Translations under genes and position numbers: made by a program
Notes under the pieces: model-generated
What the model was told of the DNA's origin: nothing
Database searches by the model: none
What the model saw: only the letters and a program-made list of their open reading frames with translations
In this document: in pieces, positions 26,480-35,161 of the stretch
Position numbering within the stretch: the first letter of the stretch is position 1
Layout: every line of letters starts with the position of its first letter
Origin: Pseudomonas cremoricolorata DSM 17059 = NBRC 16634
Lineage (GTDB): Bacteria > Pseudomonadota > Gammaproteobacteria > Pseudomonadales > Pseudomonadaceae
Reading direction: 5' to 3'
Assembly (NCBI RefSeq): GCF_000425745.1
Contig: NZ_AUEA01000017.1
Span: 31,744-95,743, forward strand
Length of the DNA stretch: 64,000 nt

Positions 26480-27262
26480 TCAATCGTCCCAGCCGAACAG
26501 CGCCCGGGCGTTGGCGCTGCTGGCCTCGGCCAGGCGCTCGCGCTCGATGCCCATCACCTCGGCCAGCGCGGTGGCGATATCGGGCAGGTGCAGCGGGCTG
26601 TTGCGTTGCGCCGGAAACATCGCCGGGGCCATGTCCGGGGCGTCGGTTTCCAGCACGATGCTGTCCAGCGGCAGACGCGGCAGGGTTCGCCGCAGGCGCA
26701 GCGCCTGCGGCCAGGTCGCGGCGCCGCCCAGGCCCAGTTTGAACCCCAGCTTGATGTACTCACGCGCCTCTTCGAAGCTGCCGGCGAAAGCGTGCACGAT
26801 ACCGCCGCGCGGCAGCCCATGGCGCTTGAGCGTGGCGATCACCTCGGCATGGCTGCGGCGCACATGCAGCAGCGCGGGCAGCTCGAATTCCAGCGCCAGT
26901 TGCAATTGGGCTTCGAACCAGTACTGCTGGCGCTGACGGTCGAGCTCGGGCAGGTAGAAGTCCAGGCCGAACTCGCCGACCGCGCACAGGCGTGGATCGC
27001 CCCGGTGGCGCTGCAACCAGCCGCGCAGTTGCTCGAGGTGCTGATTCTGATGCGCCTCAAGGTACACCGGGTGCAGGCCCAGCGCCGCATGCAAGCCCGG
27101 GTGGGCGCAAACGGTATCCCACACCCGTTGCCAGTTGGCCTGCTCGACCCCCAGCACGATCACCCGCTCGACCCCCGCCGCCTTGGCCGCGCTCAACAGC
27201 GATTCGCGATCGCTGTCGAAGTCGGGAAAGTCGAGGTGGGTGTGGGTGTCGATCAGGCGCAT
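26480..27262 (-). CDS. TatD-family metal-dependent hydrolase
   Basis: 260 residues with the TatD metal-binding set: HTHLDFPDF near the N-terminus (H-x-H), GEFGLDFY (Glu), LLHVR (His), GIVHAFAGS (His) and LETDAPDM (Asp). TatD enzymes are 3'-5' exonucleases/DNases involved in DNA repair and quality control. It starts two bases after the fruR stop, so it is translationally linked to the fructose regulator, which is unusual functionally but seems to be the conserved order in this genus. Confidence 0.92.
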   Translation of the reverse strand: MRLIDTHTHLDFPDFDSDRESLLSAAKAAGVERVIVLGVEQANWQRVWDTVCAHPGLHAALGLHPVYLEAHQNQHLEQLRGWLQRHRGDPRLCAVGEFGLDFYLPELDRQRQQYWFEAQLQLALEFELPALLHVRRSHAEVIATLKRHGLPRGGIVHAFAGSFEEAREYIKLGFKLGLGGAATWPQALRLRRTLPRLPLDSIVLETDAPDMAPAMFPAQRNSPLHLPDIATALAEVMGIERERLAEASSANARALFGWDD

Positions 27263-27264
27263 GT

Positions 27265-28260
27265 TCAGGCGCTGCGGATACGTTGCTTGAAGGTTCGCGG
27301 CACCGCGTGCACGCCCGGCTCGTAGCGCTTTTCTTCGATGGCGGCCAAGGCCAGTTCCAGCGCAGCGGCGGCGATCAGGCCATGCTGCTGGGCCATGGCG
27401 TTGACCGGCAGCGGCAGGAAGTCGAGCAACTGGTTGTCGCCGAAGGTGCCCAGCTGCACATGCCGTCCGCTGCCGGAAGGGCATTGCAGGGCATCGAACA
27501 CGCCTTGCAACAGCACGTAGGAGGTGGTCACCAGCGCATCGGGCAGGCCGCCCAGTTCATCGATCAACTGGTCCATCAGGCGCTGACCACAGGCGCGGCT
27601 GAAGGCTTCGCCCGCATAGCGGCGCACCTCGCCATCGAACCCTTGCAGGGCGCTGTCGAAGCCGGCTGCGCGGGCCTGGCTGACCGACAGTTCCGGGCGC
27701 GCGCCGATCAGCGCAATGCGCTGCGGGGCGCTGTCGAGCAGGCTGCGGGTCAGTTGCAGGCTGGCCTGGTGGTCATCGCTGACCACCGAGCAGAACTGCG
27801 CGGGGTCGAGGCTGCGGTCGATGCCGATCACCGGCAGGCCGTTGGCGAGCACCTCGCGGTAGCTGTGATCGTCCGGCGGCAGGCAACTGGCGACGAACAG
27901 CGCATCGCAGCGGCGGGCGCGGAACAGCTGTTGCAACTGCCGCTCGCTGTCGGGCTGATCGTCGCTGCTGGCGATCAGTAGCTGATAGCCACGAGCCCGC
28001 GCGCCGGCCTCGAGTTGCTTGGCGATACGCGCGTAGCTGGGGTTTTCCAGATCGGGCAGGATGAAACCGAGGGTGCGCGTATGGCGGCTGCGCAAACCGG
28101 CCGCTTGCGGATTGGGCATGAAGCCATGGGCCTGGACCACCGCCCGCACCCGTTCCACCGTGCTGCTGCTGATGCGCTGCTGCTCGGCCTTGCCGTTGAT
28201 GACGTAACTGGCAGTGGTCACTGACACTCCAGCCAGACGGGCGATATCGCTGAGTTTCAC
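27265..28260 (-). CDS. fruR: Fructose operon repressor FruR/Cra (LacI family)
   Basis: 331 residues: an N-terminal LacI-type helix-turn-helix (MKLSDIARLAGVSVTTASYV) with the hinge around residues 50-60, followed by a periplasmic-binding-protein-like effector domain (LGFILPDLENPSYARIAKQL). In P. putida, Cra represses fruBKA and responds to fructose-1-phosphate. The divergent position beside fruB and the operator in between support the assignment. There is no pleiotropic evidence here as in E. coli Cra. Confidence 0.94.
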   Translation of the reverse strand: MKLSDIARLAGVSVTTASYVINGKAEQQRISSSTVERVRAVVQAHGFMPNPQAAGLRSRHTRTLGFILPDLENPSYARIAKQLEAGARARGYQLLIASSDDQPDSERQLQQLFRARRCDALFVASCLPPDDHSYREVLANGLPVIGIDRSLDPAQFCSVVSDDHQASLQLTRSLLDSAPQRIALIGARPELSVSQARAAGFDSALQGFDGEVRRYAGEAFSRACGQRLMDQLIDELGGLPDALVTTSYVLLQGVFDALQCPSGSGRHVQLGTFGDNQLLDFLPLPVNAMAQQHGLIAAAALELALAAIEEKRYEPGVHAVPRTFKQRIRSA

Positions 28261-28416
28261 CGAAGGTTCCTTCTTATGAACGGGCTGGATCCGCAGCCGT
28301 GCCCGCTAGTGTTACCCAGACACGCCAGGGTGCGCAGACGACCAACGTCGCAATTGTCCGACAGTCTGGGGCTTTTTCGCCGCCAGATTATCGAGTAACG
28401 TGGCCGCCGGTTCAGG

Positions 28417-28428
28417 TTAAACGTTTCA
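28417..28428. promoter_or_regulatory. FruR/Cra operator in the fruR-fruB intergenic region
   Basis: TTAAACGTTTCA at 28417-28428 equals the Cra site described for the P. putida fruBKA promoter. It lies 161 bp before the fruB start codon in the 328-bp divergent gap. The rest of 28261-28588 shows no gene; an in-frame extension of fruB into it lacks a ribosome-binding site. Confidence 0.88.
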
Positions 28429-28588
28429 GCGGGTGATTACTGCCAGGTTTTTAGCCCTTCTGAAACGCGATGGCACGGCGCGCGGCCCTATTGCTGACTG
28501 GCACACTGCCTGCTCTGCGCCATCATCCATACTCATGCATCCACAACAATACCTCGGCCCCGGCGCGGGGCTGCAAAAGGAGAAGGTC

Positions 28589-31450
28589 ATGCTCGAGCTC
28601 GTCAAAGAGCAGATAGCGATGGGCCAGGTAGCGGCTGACAAATCCCAGGCCCTGGGTCTGCTGGCCGAACGGCTGGTGGCCGATGGACTGGTCGCTGAAG
28701 GCTATCTGCAAGGTCTGCAGGCCCGCGAAGCGCAGGGCTCGACCTTCCTCGGGCAAGGCATCGCCATTCCCCACGGCACACCGCAGACCCGCGACCTGGT
28801 GTTCAGCACCGGCGTGCGCCTGTTGCAGTTCCCCGAGGGCGTCGACTGGGGCGACGGCCAGATCGTCTACCTGGCGATCGGCATCGCCGCGCGTTCCGAC
28901 GAGCACCTGCGCTTGCTGCAACTGCTGACCCGCGCCCTGGGCGAGACCGACCTGGCCGAGGCCCTGCGCCGCGCCAGCTCCCCCGAGGCGCTACTCAAGC
29001 TGTTGCAAGGCGCCCCGCGCGAACTGGCGCTGGATGCGCAACTGGTCAGCCTCAACCTGCCCGCCGACGATTTCGACGAACTGTGCTGGCGCGGCGCGCG
29101 CCTGTTGCGCCGTGCCGGCTGCGCCGAAGCGGGTTTCACCGCCGCGCTGCAACAGGCCGAACCGCTGCCGCTGGGCGATGGCCTGTGGTGGCTGCACAGC
29201 GAGCGCCACGTGCTGCAACCGGGCTTGGCCTTCATTACGCCGCAGCAGCCGCTGCGCTACCGCGAGCAACCCCTGCGTGGGCTGTTCTGCCTGGCCAGCC
29301 TGGGCGCCGCGCACCAGGCGCTGCTCGAACGGCTCTGCGAAGTGCTCATCGAAGGCCGCGGGCAGACCCTCTACCAGGCCACCAGCAGCCGCACCGTACT
29401 GGAAGTGCTTGGCGGTGAAGTCATCCCGGACTGGCCCAGCGCCCGCATCGTCCTGGCCAACGCCCACGGCCTGCATGCGCGGCCGGCCAAGGTGCTGGCG
29501 CAGTTGGCGAAAAGCTTCGACGGCGAGATTCGCCTGCGCGTGGTCGACAGCGGCGAGGCCGCGGTTTCGGTGAAGAGCCTGAGCAAGCTGCTCAGCCTCG
29601 GCGCCCGCCGCGGCCAGACCCTCGAGCTGCTGGCCGAAGCGCAGATCGCCGACGACGCCTTGCCGGCGCTGCTGCAGGCCATCGAGCAGGGCCTGGGCGA
29701 GGAAGTCGAGCCAGTGCAGGAGGCGCAGGTCGATACCGCGGTTGCGCCCGTTGCGGTGGTGGCCGAGGTGACGGCGCCGGCGGCCGGCAGCGTGATTCAG
29801 GGCGTGTCGGCTTCACCGGGCATCGCCACCGGGCCGGCGCACGTGAAGGTCGAGCGCGACATCGACTATCCGCTGCGCGGCACCTCGCCGAGCGAAGAGC
29901 GACTGCACCTCGAACAGGCCTTGGCGGCGGTGGATGACGAGCTGCAAGCGCTGATCGCACGCAGCGACAAGGCCATCGGCGAAATCTTCATCACCCACCA
30001 GGAAATGCTCGCCGACCCGGCCTTGGTCGATGAGGTGCAGCAGCGTCTTGCCGAGGGTGAAAGCGCGCCAGCGGCCTGGATGGCGGTGATCGACAGCGCC
30101 GCCCGGCAACAGGAAGCGCTCAACGACACCTTGCTCGCCGAGCGCGCCGCCGACCTGCGCGACATCGGCCGGCGCGTGTTGCAGCAGCTGTGCGGCGTGC
30201 AGCAGGCCATCGAGCCGGAACAGCCCTATGTGCTGGTGATGGCCGAAGTCGGCCCGTCCGATGTCGCCCGTCTCGATCCTGCGCGGGTCGCCGGTATCGT
30301 CACCGCCTACGGCGGGGCCACCGCGCACAGCGCCATCGTTGCCCGCGCGCTGGGCATTCCGGCAGTGGTCGGCACGGGCGCGACGATCCTTGCGCTGCAA
30401 GCGGGCACGGCATTGTTGCTCGACGGCCAGCGCGGGCGGGTCAGCGTGGCGCCGTCTGCCGCCGAAATCGAGCAGGCCCTGGCGGAGCGCGATCGCCGCG
30501 AGCAGCGCTTGCAGGCGGCCTGGGTCGACCGTCATCAGCCCGCGGTGACCCGCGACGGTCATGCCCTGGAGGTGTTCGCCAACGTCGGTGAGACCGCGGG
30601 TATCGACAAGGTCGTCGAGCAAGGCGCCGAAGGCATTGGCCTGCTGCGCACCGAGCTGATCTTCATGGGCCACGCCCAGGCGCCGGATGCCGCCACTCAG
30701 GAGGCCGACTACCGACGTGTGCTCGACGGCCTCGGCGGTCGCCCGCTGGTGGTACGCACCCTCGATGTGGGCGGCGACAAGCCGCTGCCGTACTGGCCCA
30801 TCGCTGCCGAAGAGAACCCCTTCCTCGGTGTGCGCGGCGTGCGCCTGACCTTGCAGCGCCCGCAGATCATGGAAGAGCAACTGCGCGCCCTGCTGCGCGC
30901 CGCCGACAACCGCCCGCTGCGCATCATGTTCCCGATGGTCGGGCAGATCCACGAATGGCGCGAAGCCAAGGCCATGGTCGAGCGCCTGCGCCTGGAGATA
31001 CCGGTGGCCGACCTGCAGGTCGGGATCATGGTCGAGGTGCCTTCTGCCGCGCTGCTGGCGCCGCAACTGGCCCGCGAAGTGGACTTCTTCAGCATCGGCA
31101 CCAACGACCTGACCCAATACACCCTGGCCATCGACCGCGGCCATCCGAGCCTGTCGGCCCAGGCCGACGGCCTGCACCCGGCGGTGCTGCAACTGATCGA
31201 CATGACCGTGCGCGCCGCCCATGCCCACGGCAAATGGGTCGGGGTCTGCGGCGAACTGGCTGCCGATGCCCAGGCGGTGGCGATTCTGCTGGGCCTCGAG
31301 GTGGATGAACTGAGCGTGGCCGCGCGCAGCATCGCCGAGGTCAAGGCGTTGATCCGTGAAACCGATTTCCAAGCCGCCCGCGCCCTGGCACAGGCCGCCT
31401 TGCAACAAGACAGCGCCGCCTCGGTGCGCGCGCTGGTGGAGCACAACTGA
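28589..31450 (+). CDS. fruB: Fructose PTS multiphosphoryl protein EIIA-HPr-EI
   Basis: 953 residues fusing three phosphotransfer units: EIIA-Fru (1-145, phospho-His62 in GIAIPHGTP), an HPr-like domain (about 285-370, phospho-His296 in NAHGLHARPAKVL) and Enzyme I (from about 415, phospho-His580 in GGATAHSAIVAR and Cys887 in the C-terminal GVCGEL motif). It passes phosphate from PEP to FruA, making fructose uptake independent of a separate EI/HPr. The ATG at 28589 follows AAAAGGAG; longer in-frame starts lack this. It heads the fruBKA operon. Confidence 0.96.
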   Translation: MLELVKEQIAMGQVAADKSQALGLLAERLVADGLVAEGYLQGLQAREAQGSTFLGQGIAIPHGTPQTRDLVFSTGVRLLQFPEGVDWGDGQIVYLAIGIAARSDEHLRLLQLLTRALGETDLAEALRRASSPEALLKLLQGAPRELALDAQLVSLNLPADDFDELCWRGARLLRRAGCAEAGFTAALQQAEPLPLGDGLWWLHSERHVLQPGLAFITPQQPLRYREQPLRGLFCLASLGAAHQALLERLCEVLIEGRGQTLYQATSSRTVLEVLGGEVIPDWPSARIVLANAHGLHARPAKVLAQLAKSFDGEIRLRVVDSGEAAVSVKSLSKLLSLGARRGQTLELLAEAQIADDALPALLQAIEQGLGEEVEPVQEAQVDTAVAPVAVVAEVTAPAAGSVIQGVSASPGIATGPAHVKVERDIDYPLRGTSPSEERLHLEQALAAVDDELQALIARSDKAIGEIFITHQEMLADPALVDEVQQRLAEGESAPAAWMAVIDSAARQQEALNDTLLAERAADLRDIGRRVLQQLCGVQQAIEPEQPYVLVMAEVGPSDVARLDPARVAGIVTAYGGATAHSAIVARALGIPAVVGTGATILALQAGTALLLDGQRGRVSVAPSAAEIEQALAERDRREQRLQAAWVDRHQPAVTRDGHALEVFANVGETAGIDKVVEQGAEGIGLLRTELIFMGHAQAPDAATQEADYRRVLDGLGGRPLVVRTLDVGGDKPLPYWPIAAEENPFLGVRGVRLTLQRPQIMEEQLRALLRAADNRPLRIMFPMVGQIHEWREAKAMVERLRLEIPVADLQVGIMVEVPSAALLAPQLAREVDFFSIGTNDLTQYTLAIDRGHPSLSAQADGLHPAVLQLIDMTVRAAHAHGKWVGVCGELAADAQAVAILLGLEVDELSVAARSIAEVKALIRETDFQAARALAQAALQQDSAASVRALVEHN

Positions 31451-32397
31451 TGGCCAAGATCCTGACCCTGACCCTCAACCCGGCGCTGGACCTCACCGTC
31501 AGCCTCGACAGCCTGCGCCCCGGCCAGGTCAACCGCAGCCACGCGCAGCACAGCCATGCCGCCGGCAAGGGCCTGAATGTCGCGCAGGTGCTGGCCGACC
31601 TTGGCCATGAGATCAGCGTGGCGGGCTTTCTCGGCCGCGACAATCTGCAACCGTTCGAAGCGCTGATCGAGTGGCGCGGCTTTGCCGACCACTTCGTGCG
31701 CGTGCCGGGCGAGACCCGCAGCAACCTCAAGCTGGTCGAAGCCGATGGCCGGGTCACCGACATCAACGGCCGAGGCCCTGAAGTCGATGTCGCGGCGCAG
31801 AGCGCGCTGCTGCGGCGCCTCGAGCAGTTGACGCCCGAGTTCGATGCCGTGGTGGTGGCCGGCAGCCTGCCGCGGGGCATCACCCTCGCGTGGTTCGAGC
31901 AGTTGCTGCAACAACTGCGCAGGCAGGGCGCGAAGGTGGTGCTCGACACCAGCGGCGAGGCACTGCGCGTCGGGCTTGCCTGCGCGCCATGGTTGGTCAA
32001 ACCCAACTTCGAAGAGCTCGCCGAGGCGCTCGGTCAGCCGGTGCCCGATGCCGCTGCCCGCCAGGCGTTGGTGCAGCGCCTGCTGGACGCGGGCGTCGAG
32101 CACCTGGTGTTGTCCAACGGCGCAGAGGGCCTGAGCTGGTATTCCCACGGCGCGACGCTGCATGCGCAGCCGCCCGCCGTGCAGGTAGCGAGCACCGTCG
32201 GCGCCGGCGATTCGCTGGTGGCCGGCATGCTGCATGGGCTGTTGCAGGACGAGCCGGCCGCGCAGACCTTGCGCCGCGCCACCGCCATCGCCGCGCAGGC
32301 GGTGACCCAGGTCGGCTTCGGCATCCGCGACCGCGAACAACTGGCGCGTCTGCAAGCGGCCGTGCACATCACCGAACAACCCGAGGCCCGCCGATGA
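31450..32397 (+). CDS. fruK: 1-phosphofructokinase
   Basis: 315 residues of the PfkB family, with the N-terminal substrate region (TLTLNPALDLTVSLDSL, AAGKGLNVAQVL) and the catalytic anion-hole motif GAGDSLVAGM near residue 250. It converts fructose-1-phosphate to fructose-1,6-bisphosphate in the cytoplasm. The start codon shares one base with the fruB stop (TGATG), so the two are translationally coupled. The product of FruA/FruB transport is its substrate, and that same metabolite is the inducer sensed by FruR. Confidence 0.96.
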   Translation: MAKILTLTLNPALDLTVSLDSLRPGQVNRSHAQHSHAAGKGLNVAQVLADLGHEISVAGFLGRDNLQPFEALIEWRGFADHFVRVPGETRSNLKLVEADGRVTDINGRGPEVDVAAQSALLRRLEQLTPEFDAVVVAGSLPRGITLAWFEQLLQQLRRQGAKVVLDTSGEALRVGLACAPWLVKPNFEELAEALGQPVPDAAARQALVQRLLDAGVEHLVLSNGAEGLSWYSHGATLHAQPPAVQVASTVGAGDSLVAGMLHGLLQDEPAAQTLRRATAIAAQAVTQVGFGIRDREQLARLQAAVHITEQPEARR

Positions 32398-34139
32398 ATA
32401 TCGCCATCGTTACTGCCTGCCCCAACGGGCAGGTCTCAAGCGTACTCAGCGCACGCCTGCTGACTGCCGAAGCGCACCGTCGCGGCTGGAGCGTCAGCGT
32501 CGAAGTCGCCGACCCCGAGCACCCCGAGCAGCGTCTGAGCGAAGCGCAGATCGCCGCGGCCGACTGGGTGCTGGTGATCGCCACCGGCGCGCTGGATGTG
32601 CAGCGCTTCATCGGCAAGCGCGTCTACCAGAGCACCCCGGCCCAGGCCTTGGCCGACCGTGAGCGGTTCCTCGACGAGGCTGCCGCCAATGCCCAGGTGC
32701 TGGACGAAAGCGCGCTGACCAGCACGTCTGCCGAGGCCGCGCCGGCCAGTGCAGCGCCGAAGCTGGTGGCGGTCACCGCCTGCCCGACCGGGGTAGCGCA
32801 CACCTTCATGGCCGCCGAAGCCTTGCAGCAAGCGGCGGCCTTCAAGGGCTACCAGCTGACCGTGGAAACCCAAGGGTCGGTGGGCGCGCGTAACCCACTG
32901 CCGGCCGAGGCCATCGCTGAAGCCGATGTGGTGCTGCTGGCGGCCGACATCGAAGTGCCGACGGCCCGCTTCGCCGGCAAGCGCATCTACCGCTGTGGCA
33001 CCGGTATCGCCCTCAAGCAGGCCGCAGCGACCCTGGACAAGGCCCTGGCCGAGGGCAAGCAGGAAAGCGCCGGCGCAGCCAGCGCCGAGCCGGCCAAGGC
33101 CGAGAAGACCGGGGTGTACAAGCATTTGCTCACCGGTGTGTCGTTCATGCTGCCGATGGTGGTGGCCGGTGGCTTGTTGATCGCGCTGTCGTTCGTCTTC
33201 GGCATCAATGCCCACAAAGAGCCGGGCACCTTGCCCGCAGCGTTGATGATGATCGGAGGGGACGCCGCGTTCAAACTGATGGTGCCGCTGCTGGCGGGGT
33301 ACATTGCCTGGTCGATTGCCGACCGACCCGGCTTGGCCCCGGGGATGATCGGCGGGCTTCTCGCCAGTACCCTGGGCGCCGGCTTCATTGGCGGTATCGT
33401 CGCGGGCTTTCTTGCCGGCTACAGCGCCAAGGCGATTGCCCAATGGGTACGCCTGCCCACCAGCCTCGAAGCGCTCAAGCCGATTCTGATCATTCCACTG
33501 CTGGCCAGCCTGTTCACCGGCCTGGTGATGATCTACGTGGTCGGGCAACCGGTGGCGGCGATGCTCGAGGGGTTGACGCAGTTCCTCGACAGCATGGGCA
33601 CCACCAACGCCATTCTGCTCGGGGTGCTGCTCGGCGGCATGATGTGCGTCGATCTCGGTGGGCCGATCAACAAGGCTGCCTATGCGTTCTCGGTCGGTCT
33701 GCTGGCGTCGTCCAGCTACGCGCCGATGGCCGCCACCATGGCGGCGGGCATGGTGCCGCCGATTGGCCTGGGTATCGCCAGCTTCATCGCCCGGCGCAAG
33801 TTCGCCCAGAGCGAACGTGAGGCCGGCAAGGCGGCCTTCGTACTGGGCCTGTGCTTCATTTCCGAAGGCGCCATTCCCTTCGCCGCCAAGGACCCGCTGC
33901 GGGTGATTCCGGCGAGCATCGCCGGTGGTGCGCTGACCGGCGCGCTATCGATGTACTTCGGCTGCAAGCTGATGGCGCCCCACGGCGGGCTGTTCGTCAT
34001 GCTGATTCCCAACGCCATCAACCATGCCTTGCTGTATTTGCTGGCGATCGTCGCCGGCAGCCTGGTGACGGCGCTGATCTATGCGCTGATCAAGAAGGGC
34101 GAACCGGTGGAGATGGTCGTGGCGCCGGTCAAGGGCTGA
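32394..34139 (+). CDS. fruA: Fructose PTS transporter EIIBC
   Basis: 581 residues: an N-terminal EIIB-like duplicate (1-95, with Cys9 in VTACPNG), the functional EIIB (about 118-215, phospho-Cys130 in VTACPTGVAHT) and the membrane EIIC from about 235. EIIC has many hydrophobic helices and motifs such as SFMLPMVVAGG and MMCVDLGGPINKAAY. It imports and phosphorylates fructose to fructose-1-phosphate at the inner membrane. It overlaps fruK by 4 bp and ends the operon, facing the small DUF3820 gene. Confidence 0.96.
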   Translation: MNIAIVTACPNGQVSSVLSARLLTAEAHRRGWSVSVEVADPEHPEQRLSEAQIAAADWVLVIATGALDVQRFIGKRVYQSTPAQALADRERFLDEAAANAQVLDESALTSTSAEAAPASAAPKLVAVTACPTGVAHTFMAAEALQQAAAFKGYQLTVETQGSVGARNPLPAEAIAEADVVLLAADIEVPTARFAGKRIYRCGTGIALKQAAATLDKALAEGKQESAGAASAEPAKAEKTGVYKHLLTGVSFMLPMVVAGGLLIALSFVFGINAHKEPGTLPAALMMIGGDAAFKLMVPLLAGYIAWSIADRPGLAPGMIGGLLASTLGAGFIGGIVAGFLAGYSAKAIAQWVRLPTSLEALKPILIIPLLASLFTGLVMIYVVGQPVAAMLEGLTQFLDSMGTTNAILLGVLLGGMMCVDLGGPINKAAYAFSVGLLASSSYAPMAATMAAGMVPPIGLGIASFIARRKFAQSEREAGKAAFVLGLCFISEGAIPFAAKDPLRVIPASIAGGALTGALSMYFGCKLMAPHGGLFVMLIPNAINHALLYLLAIVAGSLVTALIYALIKKGEPVEMVVAPVKG

Positions 34140-34146
34140 GGCGACG

Positions 34147-34365
34147 TCAGCCGCGCTGGCCCCGCAATGGGGTCAGCAGCTCCATCAGGCCGTTGTGGTC
34201 GATCTCGTGCATCAACGCCAGCAACCCGCCCAGTTCACCGGGCGGGAAGCCTTTGCGGGCGAACCAGGCCAGGTAGTCCCCGGGCAGGTCGGCGATCAGC
34301 CGGCCCTGGTACTTGCCGAACGGCATGCTGCGGGTGACCAGCAGTTGCAAGGTTTCAGGTTTCAT
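34147..34365 (-). CDS. DUF3820 family protein
   Basis: 72 residues matching DUF3820 (RSMPFGKYQGRLIADLPGDY, then LAWFARKGFPPGELG). Some annotations call the family a quorum-sensing-regulated virulence factor, but its function is not established. The ATG at 34365 gives the usual family length. The stop is seven bases beyond the opposing fruA stop. Confidence 0.88.
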   Translation of the reverse strand: MKPETLQLLVTRSMPFGKYQGRLIADLPGDYLAWFARKGFPPGELGGLLALMHEIDHNGLMELLTPLRGQRG

Positions 34366-34508
34366 CGCTGGCACTCTGAACAGTAAGGCGCCGACCATAC
34401 TGCAAACTGCACGACCTCCCAACACCGATCATGCATAACGCGACGCATGGCGTTACGCCACTTCCGTATAGCTTGCTGATATTTAAGGGTTTTATGTGGG
34501 GCTGAAAG

Positions 34509-34525
34509 CTGGCACGAAGGCTGCT
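34509..34525 (+). promoter_or_regulatory. Predicted sigma-54 (RpoN) promoter
   Basis: CTGGCACGAAGGCTGCT matches the sigma-54 consensus YTGGCACGRNNNTTGCW at every specified position except the first T of the -12 element. It lies about 40 bp before the start codon of the four-helix-bundle gene, leaving room for a short leader and an AAGGAG site. An AT-rich stretch (34465-34497) upstream could serve IHF bending. The bound activator is unknown. Confidence 0.68.
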
Positions 34526-34564
34526 CCATTCCTAGGACTAAACCAGTGCCAAGGAGTTTGAGCC

Positions 34565-35161
34565 ATGAGCAATCCGAACAAAGATGTAATCGACGTCCTC
34601 AACGACCTGATCGAATACAGCAAGGACGGTCAGAAGGGTTTCAAAGAATCGGCCGATGACGTGAAGAACCCGCAACTCAAAGCGTTCTTCGAACAACGCG
34701 CCATCGAATGCGGCGATGCCGTCAGCGAGCTTCAGGCCGAAGTCAGCCACTTGGGCGGCGATCCCGAAACTTCCACCAGCTTCTCTGGCGACCTGCACCG
34801 TGGCTGGGTCAACCTCAAGTCGCTGTTCACCGGCAAGGACGAAGAGGCGGTGTTGAACGAAGTCGAGCGCGGTGAAGACCATGCGCTCAAGGCTTACAAG
34901 GACGCCCGCGAGAAGCTGGTCAAGCTCGGCGCGAGCACCAATCACGCAGCGCCGCTGGGTGCCACCGGCCATGCTGCGCCACTGGGTACCACCACTGCGC
35001 CACTGGGTACTACTACCACTGCGCCAGTCGCCGCCACCACCGGTTCTGTAGACACCAACGCGACCAGGGCTTACCACTTGGTGCAAAAGCAACTCGACGG
35101 CGTGCAGCGTAACCACGACCAGGTCAAAGCCCTGCGTGATCAGGCCCGCGCTCGCTCCTAA
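34565..35161 (+). CDS. PA2169/DUF2383-type four-helix-bundle protein
   Basis: 198 residues, soluble, with no signal. The first ~120 residues match the ferritin-like DUF2383 family (VIDVLNDLIEYSKDGQKGF, then DLHRGWVNLKSLFTG) with helices for a bundle. A low-complexity Ala/Pro/Leu/Gly/Thr insert (about residues 128-155) separates these from the last helix (AYHLVQKQLDGVQRNHDQVK). Family members are stress- or stationary-phase-associated with no proven activity. The upstream sigma-54-like promoter is a notable control feature. Its TAA overlaps the stop codon of the opposing cyclase gene by three bases. Confidence 0.87.
   Translation: MSNPNKDVIDVLNDLIEYSKDGQKGFKESADDVKNPQLKAFFEQRAIECGDAVSELQAEVSHLGGDPETSTSFSGDLHRGWVNLKSLFTGKDEEAVLNEVERGEDHALKAYKDAREKLVKLGASTNHAAPLGATGHAAPLGTTTAPLGTTTTAPVAATTGSVDTNATRAYHLVQKQLDGVQRNHDQVKALRDQARARS
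34946..35027 (+). repeat. In-frame tandem microrepeat in the four-helix-bundle gene
   Basis: About three imperfect 21-24 bp copies of a unit like GCGCCACTGGGTACCACCACT encode a repeated APLGTTT-type peptide. Repeats of this kind usually vary in number between strains. Confidence 0.7.

Noticed and set aside
28433..28588. A 52-residue N-terminal extension of FruB
   Set aside because: It would begin right after the FruR operator, lacks a ribosome-binding site and has no similarity to EIIA; the ATG at 28589 with AAAAGGAG is far better.
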